From assembly GCA_963772825.1 (NCBI GenBank), contig CAVYYX010000011.1, forward strand, positions 186,001-250,000: a stretch of 64,000 bases of DNA, given 5' to 3'. The position numbers were made by a program, and so were the translations under genes. Position 1 is the stretch's first letter. Each line of letters begins with the position of its first letter. Under the pieces are notes generated by a model. The model was given only the letters and a program-made list of their open reading frames with translations, was not told the origin of the DNA and searched no databases. This document shows, piece by piece, positions 19,662 to 28,924 of this stretch. Origin of the DNA: Desertimonas sp963772825 (GTDB lineage Bacteria > Actinomycetota > Acidimicrobiia > Acidimicrobiales > Ilumatobacteraceae).

Positions 19662-19895
19662 CGATTTCGACCTCACTCGTCGCTCGCTGGCGCTCGCTCT
19701 CTCCGTTCGGCCGAGCTCGTTGAGCGGCTGCGCCGCAGCCAGCTTCTGGCGGCGGCCGGCAGAGCCGGCCCTGAGCCGCCGCATCAGGGGGCTACCGCCC
19801 CCGAACCCCCGTCGGAGCGGTACCGCACCACGGCGCCGACCGGACCCGGCCTCGTCTCCACCAAGCAGACGTTTCCTGTGCGAGCTGTTCTAGCG
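19648..19895. repeat. 16-bp direct repeat flanking a 216-bp non-coding insert
   Basis: GCGAGCTGTTCTAGCG occurs at 19648-19663, across the stop of the thioredoxin gene, and again at 19880-19895. The DNA between them has no convincing gene. It contains TCGCTCGCTGGCGCTCGCTC, like the tract 3' of tRNA-Val, plus several hairpins. The second copy runs into the stem CTAGCGC-tctg-GCGCTAG. The layout suggests an insertion or duplication at a gene end. The rest of 19896-19979 holds only the comEA leader, with GAGGAGG at 19966-19972. Confidence 0.6.
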
Positions 19896-19979
19896 CTCTG
19901 GCGCTAGCGTCGTCGCCACCGACATCCCTCCTGGAACCGTCAGCCGCCCCGTGGCGGCGCAGCGTCGAGGAGGCAGTCA

Positions 19980-20729
19980 GTGGCCGCCGATCCCCACCAC
20001 GACATCGATGACGACGAGTCCGGCGCGGGTGACCGTGCCGCAGTCCATCGGGTAGTCACCACGACGGTCCTTCCCTGGCTGCGCTTCGTCGGGCCTGGAC
20101 GGATCCTCGGTGCTGTCGGCGCCGCTCTCGTGCTGGTCGGGATCGCGTGGTGGATGCTCCGGTCGCCCGCCGTCCCCACCGAGTCCCGCCTGCCGTTGGC
20201 CCAGCGCGTCGAGGCGGCCGTGGCGGACGTCAACACCACATCGAGCGGCGCACCGACGACCCTGATGCCGACGACGTCGGTCGCCTCGATCGTGATCCAC
20301 GTCACCGGGGCCGTGCGTACGCCGGGTGTCTACGACCTGCACCCTGGCGACCGCGTCGCCGACGCCATCGCTGCCGCCGGAGGGGCGCTGGCCGACGCAG
20401 ATGCCGACGCCCTCAACCTCGCCGCACCGGTCGCCGACGGCGATCGCATCGCCGTGCCGACGGTTGGCGAGTCAGGAGCGAATGGCGGTGAGCCGGGCCA
20501 CGTCCACGCCGGCACTGCCGCCGGGGTCGGCGAGCCAGCGGTGATCGACCTCAACACGGCAGACATCGATGCGCTGGAGACCCTCCCGGGGATCGGTCCG
20601 GCCACCGCCGCAGCGATCGTCGATCACCGAGACGAGAACGGGCCGTTCGCCTCGATCGACGAGCTCGAAGCGGTGCGCGGCATCGGTCCGGCAAAGGTCG
20701 AGGCGATACGCGACCGCGTCCGCGTATGA
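19980..20729 (+). CDS. comEA: ComEA-family DNA-binding competence protein
   Basis: 249 residues from a GTG with an excellent GAGGAGG upstream. One TM anchor (about 42-60) is followed by an SLBB domain (VIHVTGAVRTPGVYDLHPGD, about 100-165). Two helix-hairpin-helix units end the protein (DLNTADIDALETLPGIGPATAAAIV; ELEAVRGIGPAKVEAI). ComEA binds incoming double-stranded DNA at the cell surface and passes it to ComEC, encoded next on this strand. A small opposite-strand gene lies between them. Confidence 0.92.
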   Translation: MAADPHHDIDDDESGAGDRAAVHRVVTTTVLPWLRFVGPGRILGAVGAALVLVGIAWWMLRSPAVPTESRLPLAQRVEAAVADVNTTSSGAPTTLMPTTSVASIVIHVTGAVRTPGVYDLHPGDRVADAIAAAGGALADADADALNLAAPVADGDRIAVPTVGESGANGGEPGHVHAGTAAGVGEPAVIDLNTADIDALETLPGIGPATAAAIVDHRDENGPFASIDELEAVRGIGPAKVEAIRDRVRV

Positions 20730-20737
20730 CTGGGCGG

Positions 20738-21157
20738 CTACAGCAGCTCGCGACCGAGGATCAGGCTCGACCCGGCGAGGGCGGCGAGGGCGCCGATCCA
20801 CACGCCGATCGCCAGCCAACGGTACGCCCGCCAGAAGTCGGACCAGGTTGCCACGGGATTGCGGGTGGCGATTCGCGAGGCGACGATGCCGACGGCGACC
20901 CACAGCGCGACCGAGATGGCGATGCCGATCGGGTACATCGCCGTGCTGGCGAAGGGAACACCGATCGCCAGCAGTCCGGGCGCCGCGCAGACACCGACGA
21001 TCAAGGCAGTCCACCCGCTCGCCCGACCATCGAACACGCTGAGGACGATGACCGCCACCAACCCCAACGCGGCTGGAGTGGCGAGGGCGAGCAGCGGCCC
21101 GAATCGGCGGATCCTCGTGCGGTACCAGAGGGGGCCCTCGTACACGGGGTCGGTCAT
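20738..21157 (-). CDS. Hypothetical membrane protein inserted between comEA and comEC
   Basis: 139 residues starting MTDPVYEGPLWYRTRIRRFG, with about four hydrophobic helices (roughly 22-45, 50-72, 78-98, 113-133). No known motif is recognised. Its ATG (21157-21155) overlaps the comEC ATG (21156-21158) in the shared bases CATG, so the two genes start head to head with no spacer. The upstream extension of the frame is antisense to comEC and was not used. Confidence 0.6.
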   Translation of the reverse strand: MTDPVYEGPLWYRTRIRRFGPLLALATPAALGLVAVIVLSVFDGRASGWTALIVGVCAAPGLLAIGVPFASTAMYPIGIAISVALWVAVGIVASRIATRNPVATWSDFWRAYRWLAIGVWIGALAALAGSSLILGRELL

Positions 21158-22670
21158 GAGTGACTGGGGCTCGGACACCTGCTCGGGGGTAGCGACCAGC
21201 ACGTCGACAGAGTCTACGTGGCAGGAGCGGCGGGGTGAGGATGGTCGGCGTCGTTGGTTCGCTGCCGGCGAGCCTGGCGTCGCCGTGCTCGTTGCCGTCG
21301 TGGTGGCTCTCGCCGCTTGGCGCCGGGCACCGGTCGAGGCGCTCGTGCTCGCCGGAGCGTCGTTCGTCGTGATCGGGCGGTGGCGGTCGGGCCTCGGCAT
21401 CGCCGTTGTCGCCCTGCTCGTCGTCGTCCGATCGGATGCCGTGCACGACGGTCTGCTCGCCGACCAGCTCGGCCCGTTCGCCGGATGGGCGTCGGTGGCG
21501 GCCGAGCCGGACCCGGGACTCGACGCCACTCGCGTGATCCTGCAGGTCGAGGGCGAGCGCTACGAGTTGTGGGTGCGGGGTCGGGCGTCCCGACTTCGTG
21601 TCGATGCGTGGCAGCACGGCGATCGCGTCTGGGTCGAGGGCACGCGCCGGCCACTCGATCCAAAGCGGGCCGGCCGGGTCGCCTGGCAGCACGTCGTCGG
21701 GGCGCTCGACGCCGACGTGCTCGGTGACCGAGTCGACGGTCGGCGGTTCGATGTCGCATCCAACCGCGTGCGGGCGCTCATCTCAGCCGGGACGTCATCG
21801 CTCGGATTCGACGACGCCGCGCTCGCCCGCGGCCTGATCATCGGCGACGACTCCGACCAGCCCGACGAGATGACCGCCCGCTTCCGACTGAGCGGCCTGT
21901 CGCACCTCACGGCGGTGTCCGGTCAGAACGTCGCATTGGCGCTGGCCATCATCGCCCCGTTGCTCGAGCGCGCTCGTCCTCCGATTCGACTGGCGGCGAC
22001 GATCGCGGCGATCGCCTGGTTCGTCGTGTTGACCCGAGCAGAGCCGTCGGTGCTGCGGGCCGGGATGATGGCGGCGTTGGCGGCGATCGCCTTCGCCCTC
22101 GGCAGGGAGCGAGAGCCGCCTCGCCTGCTCGCCATTGCCGTGGTCGTTCTGTTGATCGCCGATCCGCTGCTCGTCCGTTCGGTCGGCTTCTGGCTGTCCG
22201 TCGGGGCGACGGCAGGGGTCACGATGATCGGCCCACCGCTGCAGCGCCGGTTGTCGCCGATCGGGTGGTTGGCGACGCCGGTGGCGATGTCGGTGGCGGC
22301 GCAGATCGGCGTGCTGGTGCCCAGCGTCGCCGTGTTCGGGCGATTCAGCGTGATCGGAATCGTCGCCAACCTCGTGGCGGTGCCGGTCGCCGGGTTGGTG
22401 ATGCTCTACGGGCTGCCGGCGAGCGTGGTCGCCGGGGCGGTCCCCGCCGTGCGTTGGATCGTGATGCTTCCCGTCGGCCTCGGGACCCGCTGGGTCGACG
22501 GCGTCGCCACGGTGGCCGCGGCCATCGAGCGGCGACCCCCGTGGAACGTCGCCGTGGTGGCTGCGGTGCTGGCGACGCTGGCGTGCGCGTTTCGCGCCGG
22601 CAGCGCTGTCAAAGCCTCGGCGGCGGGCGACAATGTCGGCCGTGAGCGTCCACGTCCTCCTCGGCGATGA
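21156..22670 (+). CDS. comEC: ComEC/Rec2-family DNA-uptake channel
   Basis: 504 residues from the ATG at 21156. An OB-like soluble region (about 110-190) precedes the competence domain, with its signature SGLSHLTAVSGQNVALAL and many TM helices, including FWLSVGATAGVTMIGPPL. There is no C-terminal metallo-beta-lactamase domain, so it is a short ComEC. It moves single-stranded DNA across the membrane. The 3' end overlaps holA by 38 nt. The start is the first plausible codon but coincides with the start of the divergent gene. Confidence 0.88.
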   Translation: MSDWGSDTCSGVATSTSTESTWQERRGEDGRRRWFAAGEPGVAVLVAVVVALAAWRRAPVEALVLAGASFVVIGRWRSGLGIAVVALLVVVRSDAVHDGLLADQLGPFAGWASVAAEPDPGLDATRVILQVEGERYELWVRGRASRLRVDAWQHGDRVWVEGTRRPLDPKRAGRVAWQHVVGALDADVLGDRVDGRRFDVASNRVRALISAGTSSLGFDDAALARGLIIGDDSDQPDEMTARFRLSGLSHLTAVSGQNVALALAIIAPLLERARPPIRLAATIAAIAWFVVLTRAEPSVLRAGMMAALAAIAFALGREREPPRLLAIAVVVLLIADPLLVRSVGFWLSVGATAGVTMIGPPLQRRLSPIGWLATPVAMSVAAQIGVLVPSVAVFGRFSVIGIVANLVAVPVAGLVMLYGLPASVVAGAVPAVRWIVMLPVGLGTRWVDGVATVAAAIERRPPWNVAVVAAVLATLACAFRAGSAVKASAAGDNVGRERPRPPRR

Positions 22671-23607
22671 CGAATCGATCCTCCGGGCGGGCGTCAACTC
22701 GCTCGTCCAGACGCTGGTCGCCGGCGGCGATCGGGCGCTGATGGTCGACGAGTTCGACGCCGAGGACTACACCGTCGGTCCGCTCGTCGACGCTGCCTAC
22801 ACCGCACCGTTTCTGACCGAGCGGCGCATCGTCGTCGGGCGGGCGATGGGCCGGTTCAGCGCCGACGAGCTTGCACCGCTGGTCGCCTATCTGTCCGAAC
22901 CGCTGCCGTCTACCGAGCTGGTCATCGAGTGGGGCAGTCAGCGGCGACCGAAGCGTCTCGACGAGGCGCTGTCCGCGGCGGGGGCGACGATCACGTCGAC
23001 ATCGCCGCCGAACCGGCCCCGGGATCGCGGCGCGTGGGTCCAAGACGCCGCCAAGGCGGTCGGAGTGCGCCTCAGCCCTGCCGCCGTCGAGCGGATCGTC
23101 GGTCATCTCGGCGAGAACGTCGGTTCGCTCGACGGCGTCCTGCGGACCCTGTCGGCGACGTTCGGCGGCGGTCTCGTGCTCGGGCCGGAACAGGTCGATC
23201 CGTTCCTCGGCGATGCCGGGGGAGTACCGCCGTGGGACCTCACCGACGCGATCGACGCTGGACGCACGAGTCGCGCCCTGGATCTCCTCGGGCGGATGCT
23301 CGGCGCCGGTGAGCGTCATCCGCTCCAGGTGATGGCCATCCTCCAGGGCCACTACACCAAGTTGGCGACGCTCGACGGCCGTGACCTGCGTTCCGAGGCC
23401 GACGCTGCCGCGGCCCTCGGCATCAAGCCCGGATATCCGGCGCGCAAGGCGATGGAGCAGTCCCGGCGTCTCGGCGGCACGTCGATCCGCAGGGCGATCG
23501 ACCTGCTCGCCGCCGCCGACCTCGACCTCCGCGGTCGTCGTGATCTCGACAGTGGCCTGGTCATCGAGATCCTGGTGGCCCGCCTCTCCCGACTCGCCCG
23601 CACCTGA
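22633..23607 (+). CDS. holA: DNA polymerase III subunit delta
   Basis: 324 residues. The N-terminal AAA-like fold has HVLLGDDESILRAGV and APFLTERRIVVGRAMGRF; the middle has LGENVGSLDGVLRTLSATF and the C-terminal collar RHPLQVMAILQGHYTKLA. This is the HolA clamp-loader subunit that opens the sliding clamp. ATG 22633 and GTG 22642 are both possible starts and both lie inside the comEC 3' end, which implies translational coupling. The stop is followed at once by repeat A2. Confidence 0.9.
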   Translation: MSAVSVHVLLGDDESILRAGVNSLVQTLVAGGDRALMVDEFDAEDYTVGPLVDAAYTAPFLTERRIVVGRAMGRFSADELAPLVAYLSEPLPSTELVIEWGSQRRPKRLDEALSAAGATITSTSPPNRPRDRGAWVQDAAKAVGVRLSPAAVERIVGHLGENVGSLDGVLRTLSATFGGGLVLGPEQVDPFLGDAGGVPPWDLTDAIDAGRTSRALDLLGRMLGAGERHPLQVMAILQGHYTKLATLDGRDLRSEADAAAALGIKPGYPARKAMEQSRRLGGTSIRRAIDLLAAADLDLRGRRDLDSGLVIEILVARLSRLART

Positions 23608-23687
23608 ATGGAGTGTTTGCTGCCGACGGAGTGTTTGCTGCGGGGCGTGTCGGCGCGTAGCACTCCATTAGCGGGAAACACTCCAAT
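23607..23687. repeat. Intergenic palindromic repeat, family A copy 2
   Basis: TGGAGTGTTT (23609-23618) pairs perfectly with AAACACTCCA (23676-23685). A second direct copy, GGAGTGTTTGCTGC, begins at 23628, with inverted CACTCC at 23661-23666. The core TGCTGCGGGGCGTGTCGGC matches copy A1 closely. It lies between holA and rpsT on the same strand, so it may act as a terminator or an RNA-processing signal. Confidence 0.8.
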
Positions 23688-23763
23688 GAGGTCTCGTGGG
23701 ATCGACCGGGCCGGGCGATAGCCTCGGTGCGCCGATCCAGTGTGGACGAACAGGACTGAAGAC

Positions 23764-24018
23764 GTGGCGAACATCAAGAGCCAAAAGAAGCGCAACCTCA
23801 CCAACGCCAAGCGTGCCGAGCGCAACAAGGCGGTCAAGAGCGAGCTGAAGACCCGCGTCAAGTCGGCCACGCAGTCGGCGGGCACCGAGTCCAACGCCGA
23901 CGATGTGCGACTGGCGATCAAGCGCCTCGACAAGGCCGCCGCCAAGGGTGTGATCCACCCGAATCAGGCTGCTCGTCGCAAGAGCCGCCTGATGAAGACC
24001 GTCAACAGCGCCGGCTGA
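23764..24018 (+). CDS. rpsT: 30S ribosomal protein S20
   Basis: 84 residues from the GTG at 23764: ANIKSQKKRNLTNAKRAERN at the N-terminus and HPNQAARRKSRLMKTVN near the C-terminus, both diagnostic of bS20. It binds 16S rRNA early in small-subunit assembly. The position between holA and lepA is the standard bacterial order. The ORF opens upstream at 23740, but the conserved N-terminus begins at the GTG. Confidence 0.97.
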   Translation: MANIKSQKKRNLTNAKRAERNKAVKSELKTRVKSATQSAGTESNADDVRLAIKRLDKAAAKGVIHPNQAARRKSRLMKTVNSAG

Positions 24019-24035
24019 TCGAGCCGAGGCGGGCT

Positions 24036-25820
24036 ATGGACCGCTCGAGGATTCGCAACTTCTCGATCATCGCCCACATCGACCACGGCAAGTCGACGCT
24101 CTCGGACCGCATCCTCGAACTGACCGGGGCTGTCGAAGCGCGCGACATGCGCGAGCAGTACCTCGATTCGATGGACCTCGAGCGCGAGCGGGGGATCACG
24201 ATCAAGGCCCAGAACGTGCGTGTCGACTGGAAGGGACACACGTTCCACCTCATCGACACTCCCGGCCACGTCGACTTCGGTTACGAGGTCAGTCGTTCAC
24301 TGGCAGCGTGCGAGGGGGTGGTGCTCGTGGTCGACGCGGCCCAGGGCATCGAGGCGCAGACCCTCGCCAACTGCTACCTCGCCCTCGAGCACGATCTGGC
24401 GATCGTCGCGGCGCTCAACAAGATCGACCTCCCCGCTGCCGACCCCGAGCGCTTCGCCGCGGAGATCGAGAACGTTCTCGGCATCCCGGCCGGCGACATC
24501 GTGCGCATCTCGGCGAAGACCGGTGAAGGCGTGCCAGAGCTGCTCGATGCCGTCGTCGACACGATCCCGTCACCGACCGGCGATCCCGATGCACCGTTGC
24601 AGGCGTTGATCTTCGACAGCCAGTTCGACCAGTACCGCGGCGTGGTGTCCAGCGTGCGCGTCGTCAACGGCACGCTGACCTCCGGCGGCCGCCTGCGCTT
24701 CATGCAGGCCGGGGCATCGCACGACCCGATCGAGATCGGTGTCCGCCGACCCGTCCCCACACCGGTCGCCGAGCTTGGTCCGGGCGAGGTCGGCTACCTC
24801 ATCGCCGGCATCAAGGACGTCGGCGAGGCGCGCTCCGGCGAGACCGTCACGACCGCCGTCCGCGGCGCCACGGAGGCGTTGCCCGGGTATCGCGACCCCA
24901 AGCCGATGGTCTTCTCCGGGCTCTTCCCGGTCGACGGTGATGACTTCGAGGACCTCCGCGACTCGCTGGAGAAGCTCAAGCTCAACGACGCCTCGATCAC
25001 CTACACGCCCGAGTCGTCCGGCGCCCTGGGGTTCGGCTTCCGGTGTGGCTTCCTCGGCCTGCTGCACATGGAGATCGTCAAGGAGCGCCTGGAGCGCGAG
25101 TTCGGCCTCGCCCTCATCGCCACGGCCCCGAGCGTCGAGTACCGGGTCCAGCGCACCGATGGCACCGTCGCCGAGGTCGACAACCCCGCCGAGCTGCCCG
25201 ATCCCCAGCGCATCGCGCACATCGAGGAGCCCTACTTCAAGGTCTCGCTGATCTCCCCGAAGGAGTACACGGGAACGCTGATGGAGCTGTGCCAGCAGCG
25301 CCGGGGTGAGCTCGACAAGCTCGAGTACCTCTCGCCCGAGCGCGTCGAGCTGCACTACCTGATGCCCCTCGCCGAGGTCGTCGTCGACTTCTTCGACCAG
25401 CTCAAGAGCCGCAGCCAGGGCTACGCCAGCCTCGACTACGAGCCGGCCGGCTACCGCCAGTCGCCGCTCGTCAAGGTCGACCTGCTGCTCAACAACGTGC
25501 CCGCCGACGCCTTCGCCACGATCGTCCACCGCGACAAGGCGTTCGACTACGGCCGGCGGATGACCGAGAAGCTCAAAGAGCTGATCCCGCGGCAGCTCTT
25601 CGACGTGCCGATCCAGGCCGCCATCGGCGGCCGCATCATCGCCCGCGAAACCGTCAGGGCCAAGCGCAAGGACGTCTTGGCGAAGTGCTACGGCGGCGAC
25701 ATCACCCGCAAGCGCAAGCTGCTCGAGAAGCAGAAGGAAGGCAAGAAGAAGATGAAGTCGATCGGTCGGGTGGAGGTCCCCGGCGACGTCTTCATCAACG
25801 CCTTGAAGCTCGACGACTGA
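24036..25820 (+). CDS. lepA: Elongation factor 4 (LepA)
   Basis: 594 residues, full length. The G-domain motifs are AHIDHGKST, DTPGHVDF and NKID (ALNKIDLP). LepA-specific segments include the C-terminal PVQAAIGG-like region (VPIQAAIGGRIIARETV) and the lysine-rich end AKCYGGDITRKRKLLEKQK. It is a ribosome-associated GTPase that back-translocates or remobilises stalled ribosomes. It follows rpsT by 17 nt and ends shortly before a strong hairpin at 25845-25891. Confidence 0.98.
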   Translation: MDRSRIRNFSIIAHIDHGKSTLSDRILELTGAVEARDMREQYLDSMDLERERGITIKAQNVRVDWKGHTFHLIDTPGHVDFGYEVSRSLAACEGVVLVVDAAQGIEAQTLANCYLALEHDLAIVAALNKIDLPAADPERFAAEIENVLGIPAGDIVRISAKTGEGVPELLDAVVDTIPSPTGDPDAPLQALIFDSQFDQYRGVVSSVRVVNGTLTSGGRLRFMQAGASHDPIEIGVRRPVPTPVAELGPGEVGYLIAGIKDVGEARSGETVTTAVRGATEALPGYRDPKPMVFSGLFPVDGDDFEDLRDSLEKLKLNDASITYTPESSGALGFGFRCGFLGLLHMEIVKERLEREFGLALIATAPSVEYRVQRTDGTVAEVDNPAELPDPQRIAHIEEPYFKVSLISPKEYTGTLMELCQQRRGELDKLEYLSPERVELHYLMPLAEVVVDFFDQLKSRSQGYASLDYEPAGYRQSPLVKVDLLLNNVPADAFATIVHRDKAFDYGRRMTEKLKELIPRQLFDVPIQAAIGGRIIARETVRAKRKDVLAKCYGGDITRKRKLLEKQKEGKKKMKSIGRVEVPGDVFINALKLDD

Positions 25821-25844
25821 CCGGCGGGCGCCCCGCTCCTGCGA

Positions 25845-25891
25845 CCGATGGGTGTTCACATGACCGTTCCGTCATGGAGAACACCCATCGG
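25845..25891. terminator. Long two-tier hairpin after lepA
   Basis: CCGATGGGTGTTC (25845-25857) pairs perfectly with GAACACCCATCGG (25879-25891). Inside it, CATGAC (25859-25864) pairs with GTCATG (25871-25876) around a CGTTCC loop. No U-tract follows. It probably marks the end of the holA-rpsT-lepA transcript. Confidence 0.65.
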
Positions 25892-26068
25892 TGGGGGGTC
25901 GGACACCGTGGCGAGTTGATGATCAGCGCGGGCTCGGCACCGAGCGGCCGTGGCTGACGGTGCTCGTCGATCCGCCCCTTCCATCGAGGATCGTCCTCGA
26001 TTGAGGCAGCCGAGGCACACCGCCCTCGGCGCTCGCCGACGAGTCGGTTCGATGCAGGGCACACTCCG

Positions 26069-26224
26069 CTACGTGGTCGGCCGCAGGGCACACGTCGGAT
26101 CCCGGCCCGTGGATGTCGTTGGGCGCCGGGCGGAAGGTCGCGCCGACTTGGGCGGGGCGAGAATCGTCACGCCGGCGACGATCAACGAGGCGATGCCGGT
26201 GCCGATCTTGGTGGACATGTTCAC
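26069..26224 (-). CDS. Short secreted-peptide ORF, possible remnant related to the DUF3500 gene
   Basis: 51 residues from a GTG preceded by AAGGAG. The start VNMSTKIGTGIASLIVAGV looks like a signal peptide and aligns with MNRTSTRIGTTIAGLIIGTA of the gene at 28781; the leader sequences (GAAGGAGAC) also match. The rest is Arg/Pro-rich with no domain. It is probably a truncated or frameshifted paralogue. The flanking stretches 25892-26068 and 26225-26523 show no convincing gene. Confidence 0.35.
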   Translation of the reverse strand: MNMSTKIGTGIASLIVAGVTILAPPKSARPSARRPTTSTGRDPTCALRPTT

Positions 26225-26523
26225 GGCTGTCTCCTTCGTCGGCTGCCGCCGGTGTGGCCCGAGCCGATGCCGTCCACTGTGCGGATTGCTGGTATCTCCG
26301 CGAGGGCCGTGCCGGTATCGCAGCGGTGTCACCTTCAGCGGTGGGGCGACGGCACGGTCACCGTCGGGTTGTCACGACGAGTGCATTGCGCTTCAGCCCA
26401 ATCGTCGTCGTGAAATCCCCGGCGACACGTCGCAATGCAACGACCTCGACGAGCAGTCGCCGACCGCGACGAAGCCGCCCGGCGTGAACCAGGCGGCTTC
26501 GGTGACCGAGCGAGCGACGAGCG

Positions 26524-27397
26524 TCAGGCGACCGTGAACTCGTGAACCATGCCCTTGGTGAAGTGCGGCGGACCGAGCTCCAGGCCGGAGTCTGCAGGGA
26601 TCGTGTCTTCCGGCCCGTCCACCCCGAGCTCCTGGAGCTGCGTCACCGCTTCAGGCGTGGCGCCCTCGGGGAGGAAGCACAGGGCGACGTAGCGTCCGGG
26701 GGCGAGATCGACGGTGACGAAGTCGAACGCGCCGGGGAAGGCGAAGGCGAAGGCGGCTGGTGTCGCCATCGTCTGGGACTCTTCCTCGGGCAGCGCCAGA
26801 ATCTCTTCCACGGAGAGCGTGACGTCGTCGTTGATCCGCATCACCATGATCTCATGGACCTGTTCGCCGACGTTCTCGAGGCTGAAGATGACCGGACCCG
26901 CCGGGATCGCGGCGGGCACACCCTCGAAGGTGTACTCGGAGGCGGTGACGTCCACCTCGGCGAAACCGCAGTTGGCCTTTTCCCAGTCGATCAGTGCGGT
27001 GTAGGCCGCTGAGAAGTCGGGGCTTTCCGGGCCTCCCGCAGCGAGGACGGGGTTGAGTAGGGCCATCGCGTCTGCGGGGGCAACGGCTATGAGGGCGTCG
27101 ATCGCCGTGTCGATCGCCACCTCGTCCTCGCTGAGGAGGGCCTCCTGGACGCCGATCTCGGCAGTACAGAATGCCTCAGCCTCGGGGGAGCTCGCCTCCG
27201 CGGAGCCGTCGACGGCGAGCGACGCCGCCGTCGTGTCCATCGTGTGCCCCGCATTCGGTGTGGGCTGGTTCCGTGGCAGTCGGCTCGGTGGTGTCTGTTG
27301 ATGCTGACGCAATGCTCGAGGCACCGATGGCTAGCGATACAGCTGCGGCACCGAGGAGCAATCGGTTGGGGAGGGTTGTGTTGCGGTTGGTGTTCAT
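26524..27397 (-). pseudogene. Secreted cupredoxin-like protein, one frameshift
   Basis: The ATG at 27397, with AAGGAA upstream, opens a clear signal peptide (LPNRLLLGAAAVSLAIGASS, cleavage near ASA-ST) and continues to about 27250. The mature part then continues in another frame to 26524. The switch lies at or near the GGGG run around 27250. The C-terminal ~130 residues (EVDVTASEYTFEGVPAAIPA, GPVIFSLENVGEQVHEIMVM, TVDLAPGRYVALCFLPEG) resemble plastocyanin-like beta-sandwich domains that replace copper ligands. Its function is unknown. A single homopolymer error would restore an intact gene of about 290 residues. Confidence 0.6.
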
Positions 27398-27522
27398 GTT
27401 GTTGGATTCCTTTCGGCGATGCATGGCATCGATGGCGAGCGCCACGTGGCTTCGCTAGTGCTGATGGTGAGCTTGGTGCGGCTTGTGTGCATCAGGTGGC
27501 TTCTCTGTACGTTCAGCCGGGA

Positions 27523-28781
27523 TCACTTCTCTTCGACAACGTCCGGGACGACGTCGGCGCCGGTGCCGTAGTCGATCAACTTGTCGCGGTAGACGGTGTG
27601 GGGGTGGAAACCGGCTTCGCCCGGGTTCTCCCGGTTGAGCCACTCGATCCACACCCGCGGCCCGTCGATGCGCATGTAGGCCGCCGATTCACGGTTGATG
27701 GACGTCGACCAGCCGATGACTGTCTCGTCGAGCTCGAGACTCGTAGACGGCCAGCAGCGGCTCGGCCAGCTCGGGGGCGGCGTCGGCCACCCAGTCGGAG
27801 ATGACCGCACGCACGAGGTCTTGCTGTTCGGCGGTGAGCTCGGTGTACGGCAGACCTTCCGGCTCCGGGTACCCGGTGTCGATCTTGCGGTCCCATGACG
27901 AGATCGGTGGAGTCCCGCAGTCAGGTTGGCGGCGGCGAGCTGCTCGTCGTCCAGCGACTCGAACAGACCGAACATATTGTTCGTGTCGTTCGCCATCGGC
28001 TCGATGGTGGTGCCGTCGACGTCGAGGACGATCGGCTGCACGCCCTGGAAGTACGGCGACACACTGAGGATCTCGCCGCCCAGGCTGATGTGGATGGCGA
28101 GGTGGTGGCCGCCGAACTGCAGCGTCCAGGGTTCGTCAGTCGACGGCTGCGCCGTAGAAGGCGAGGTAGTACTCGTCGATCGTTACCTGGGAATGAGCAG
28201 GTCCTCGGCAGCCATCACGCCTTGCGACGTACTCGTAACCATCGGCCGACAGCACGCTGGCGAGCACCGCCATCGCCGCGGCCCTCTGGTCCTCGTCGAG
28301 ATCGCCGAAGCGGGCCCCTTGGCGTCCATCGAACTCGCCCGGCTCGAAGTTCGACCAGCTGGAGCGCTTGCGCATCGAGATCGGCGAACTCGAACACGGT
28401 CGCGGCGCGTTGATCGTCGCTCAACGACGCCAAGAACTCGTCGGCCGCCGTCACCGCCGACGCCAAGGTGCCCGCATCGGCCCCGGATTCGCACTCGCAG
28501 AACCAGCATCTGCAGCTGGTCGATCTCACTCCGGCGACCCCGAGGGCGAGAGCGCCGGCGTCGAACGAGTACGAGGTCCGCCCGTTGCGGATGCTGGTAC
28601 CTGGACAGAAGCCCGCTCGCGGCGGGAGGATCCGCGCTTTGACGAGCACGCAGGGCATCGGCGGTCTGAACCGCGCCGCAGCCGGTCCGGCAGCGCTGGT
28701 GCTGTCGAGCGGGGCGAGCAGTGCTGTTCCGATGATCAGCCCAGCAATCGTGGTCCCGATCCTCGTCGAGGTCCTGTTCAT
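27523..28781 (-). pseudogene. Secreted DUF3500-like protein, several frameshifts
   Basis: ATG 28781 with GAAGGAGAC upstream starts a signal peptide (RIGTTIAGLIIGTALLAPLD). Conserved DUF3500 pieces then appear in successive frames: DEFLASLSDDQRAATVFEF; DLDEDQRAAAMAVLASVLS with a segment ending DEYYLAFYG; ELTAEQQ-type text near 27840; and the C-terminal GPRVWIEWLNRENP, HTVYRDKLIDYGTG. These are diagnostic of DUF3500 secreted proteins, whose function is unknown. At least three frame changes are needed. Either the gene is decayed or the sequence has indel errors here. Confidence 0.55.
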
Positions 28782-28924
28782 CGTCGTCTCCTTCCGGAAT
28801 GGCGGCCCGACGTGGTCCGTCGTCTGGATCCTGCCGCACGCCGGTAACGCCCGACGTGTCGTCGCGGTATCGCGCCGGTATCGCGCCAGTTGACAGGCGG
28901 GAACCACGGGCGGACAATCGACAG

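Noticed and set aside
25950..26537. Plus-strand ORF of 195 codons in the gap after lepA
   Set aside because: Arg-rich, no ribosome binding site and no homology; the only signal there is the signal-peptide-like ORF on the minus strand.
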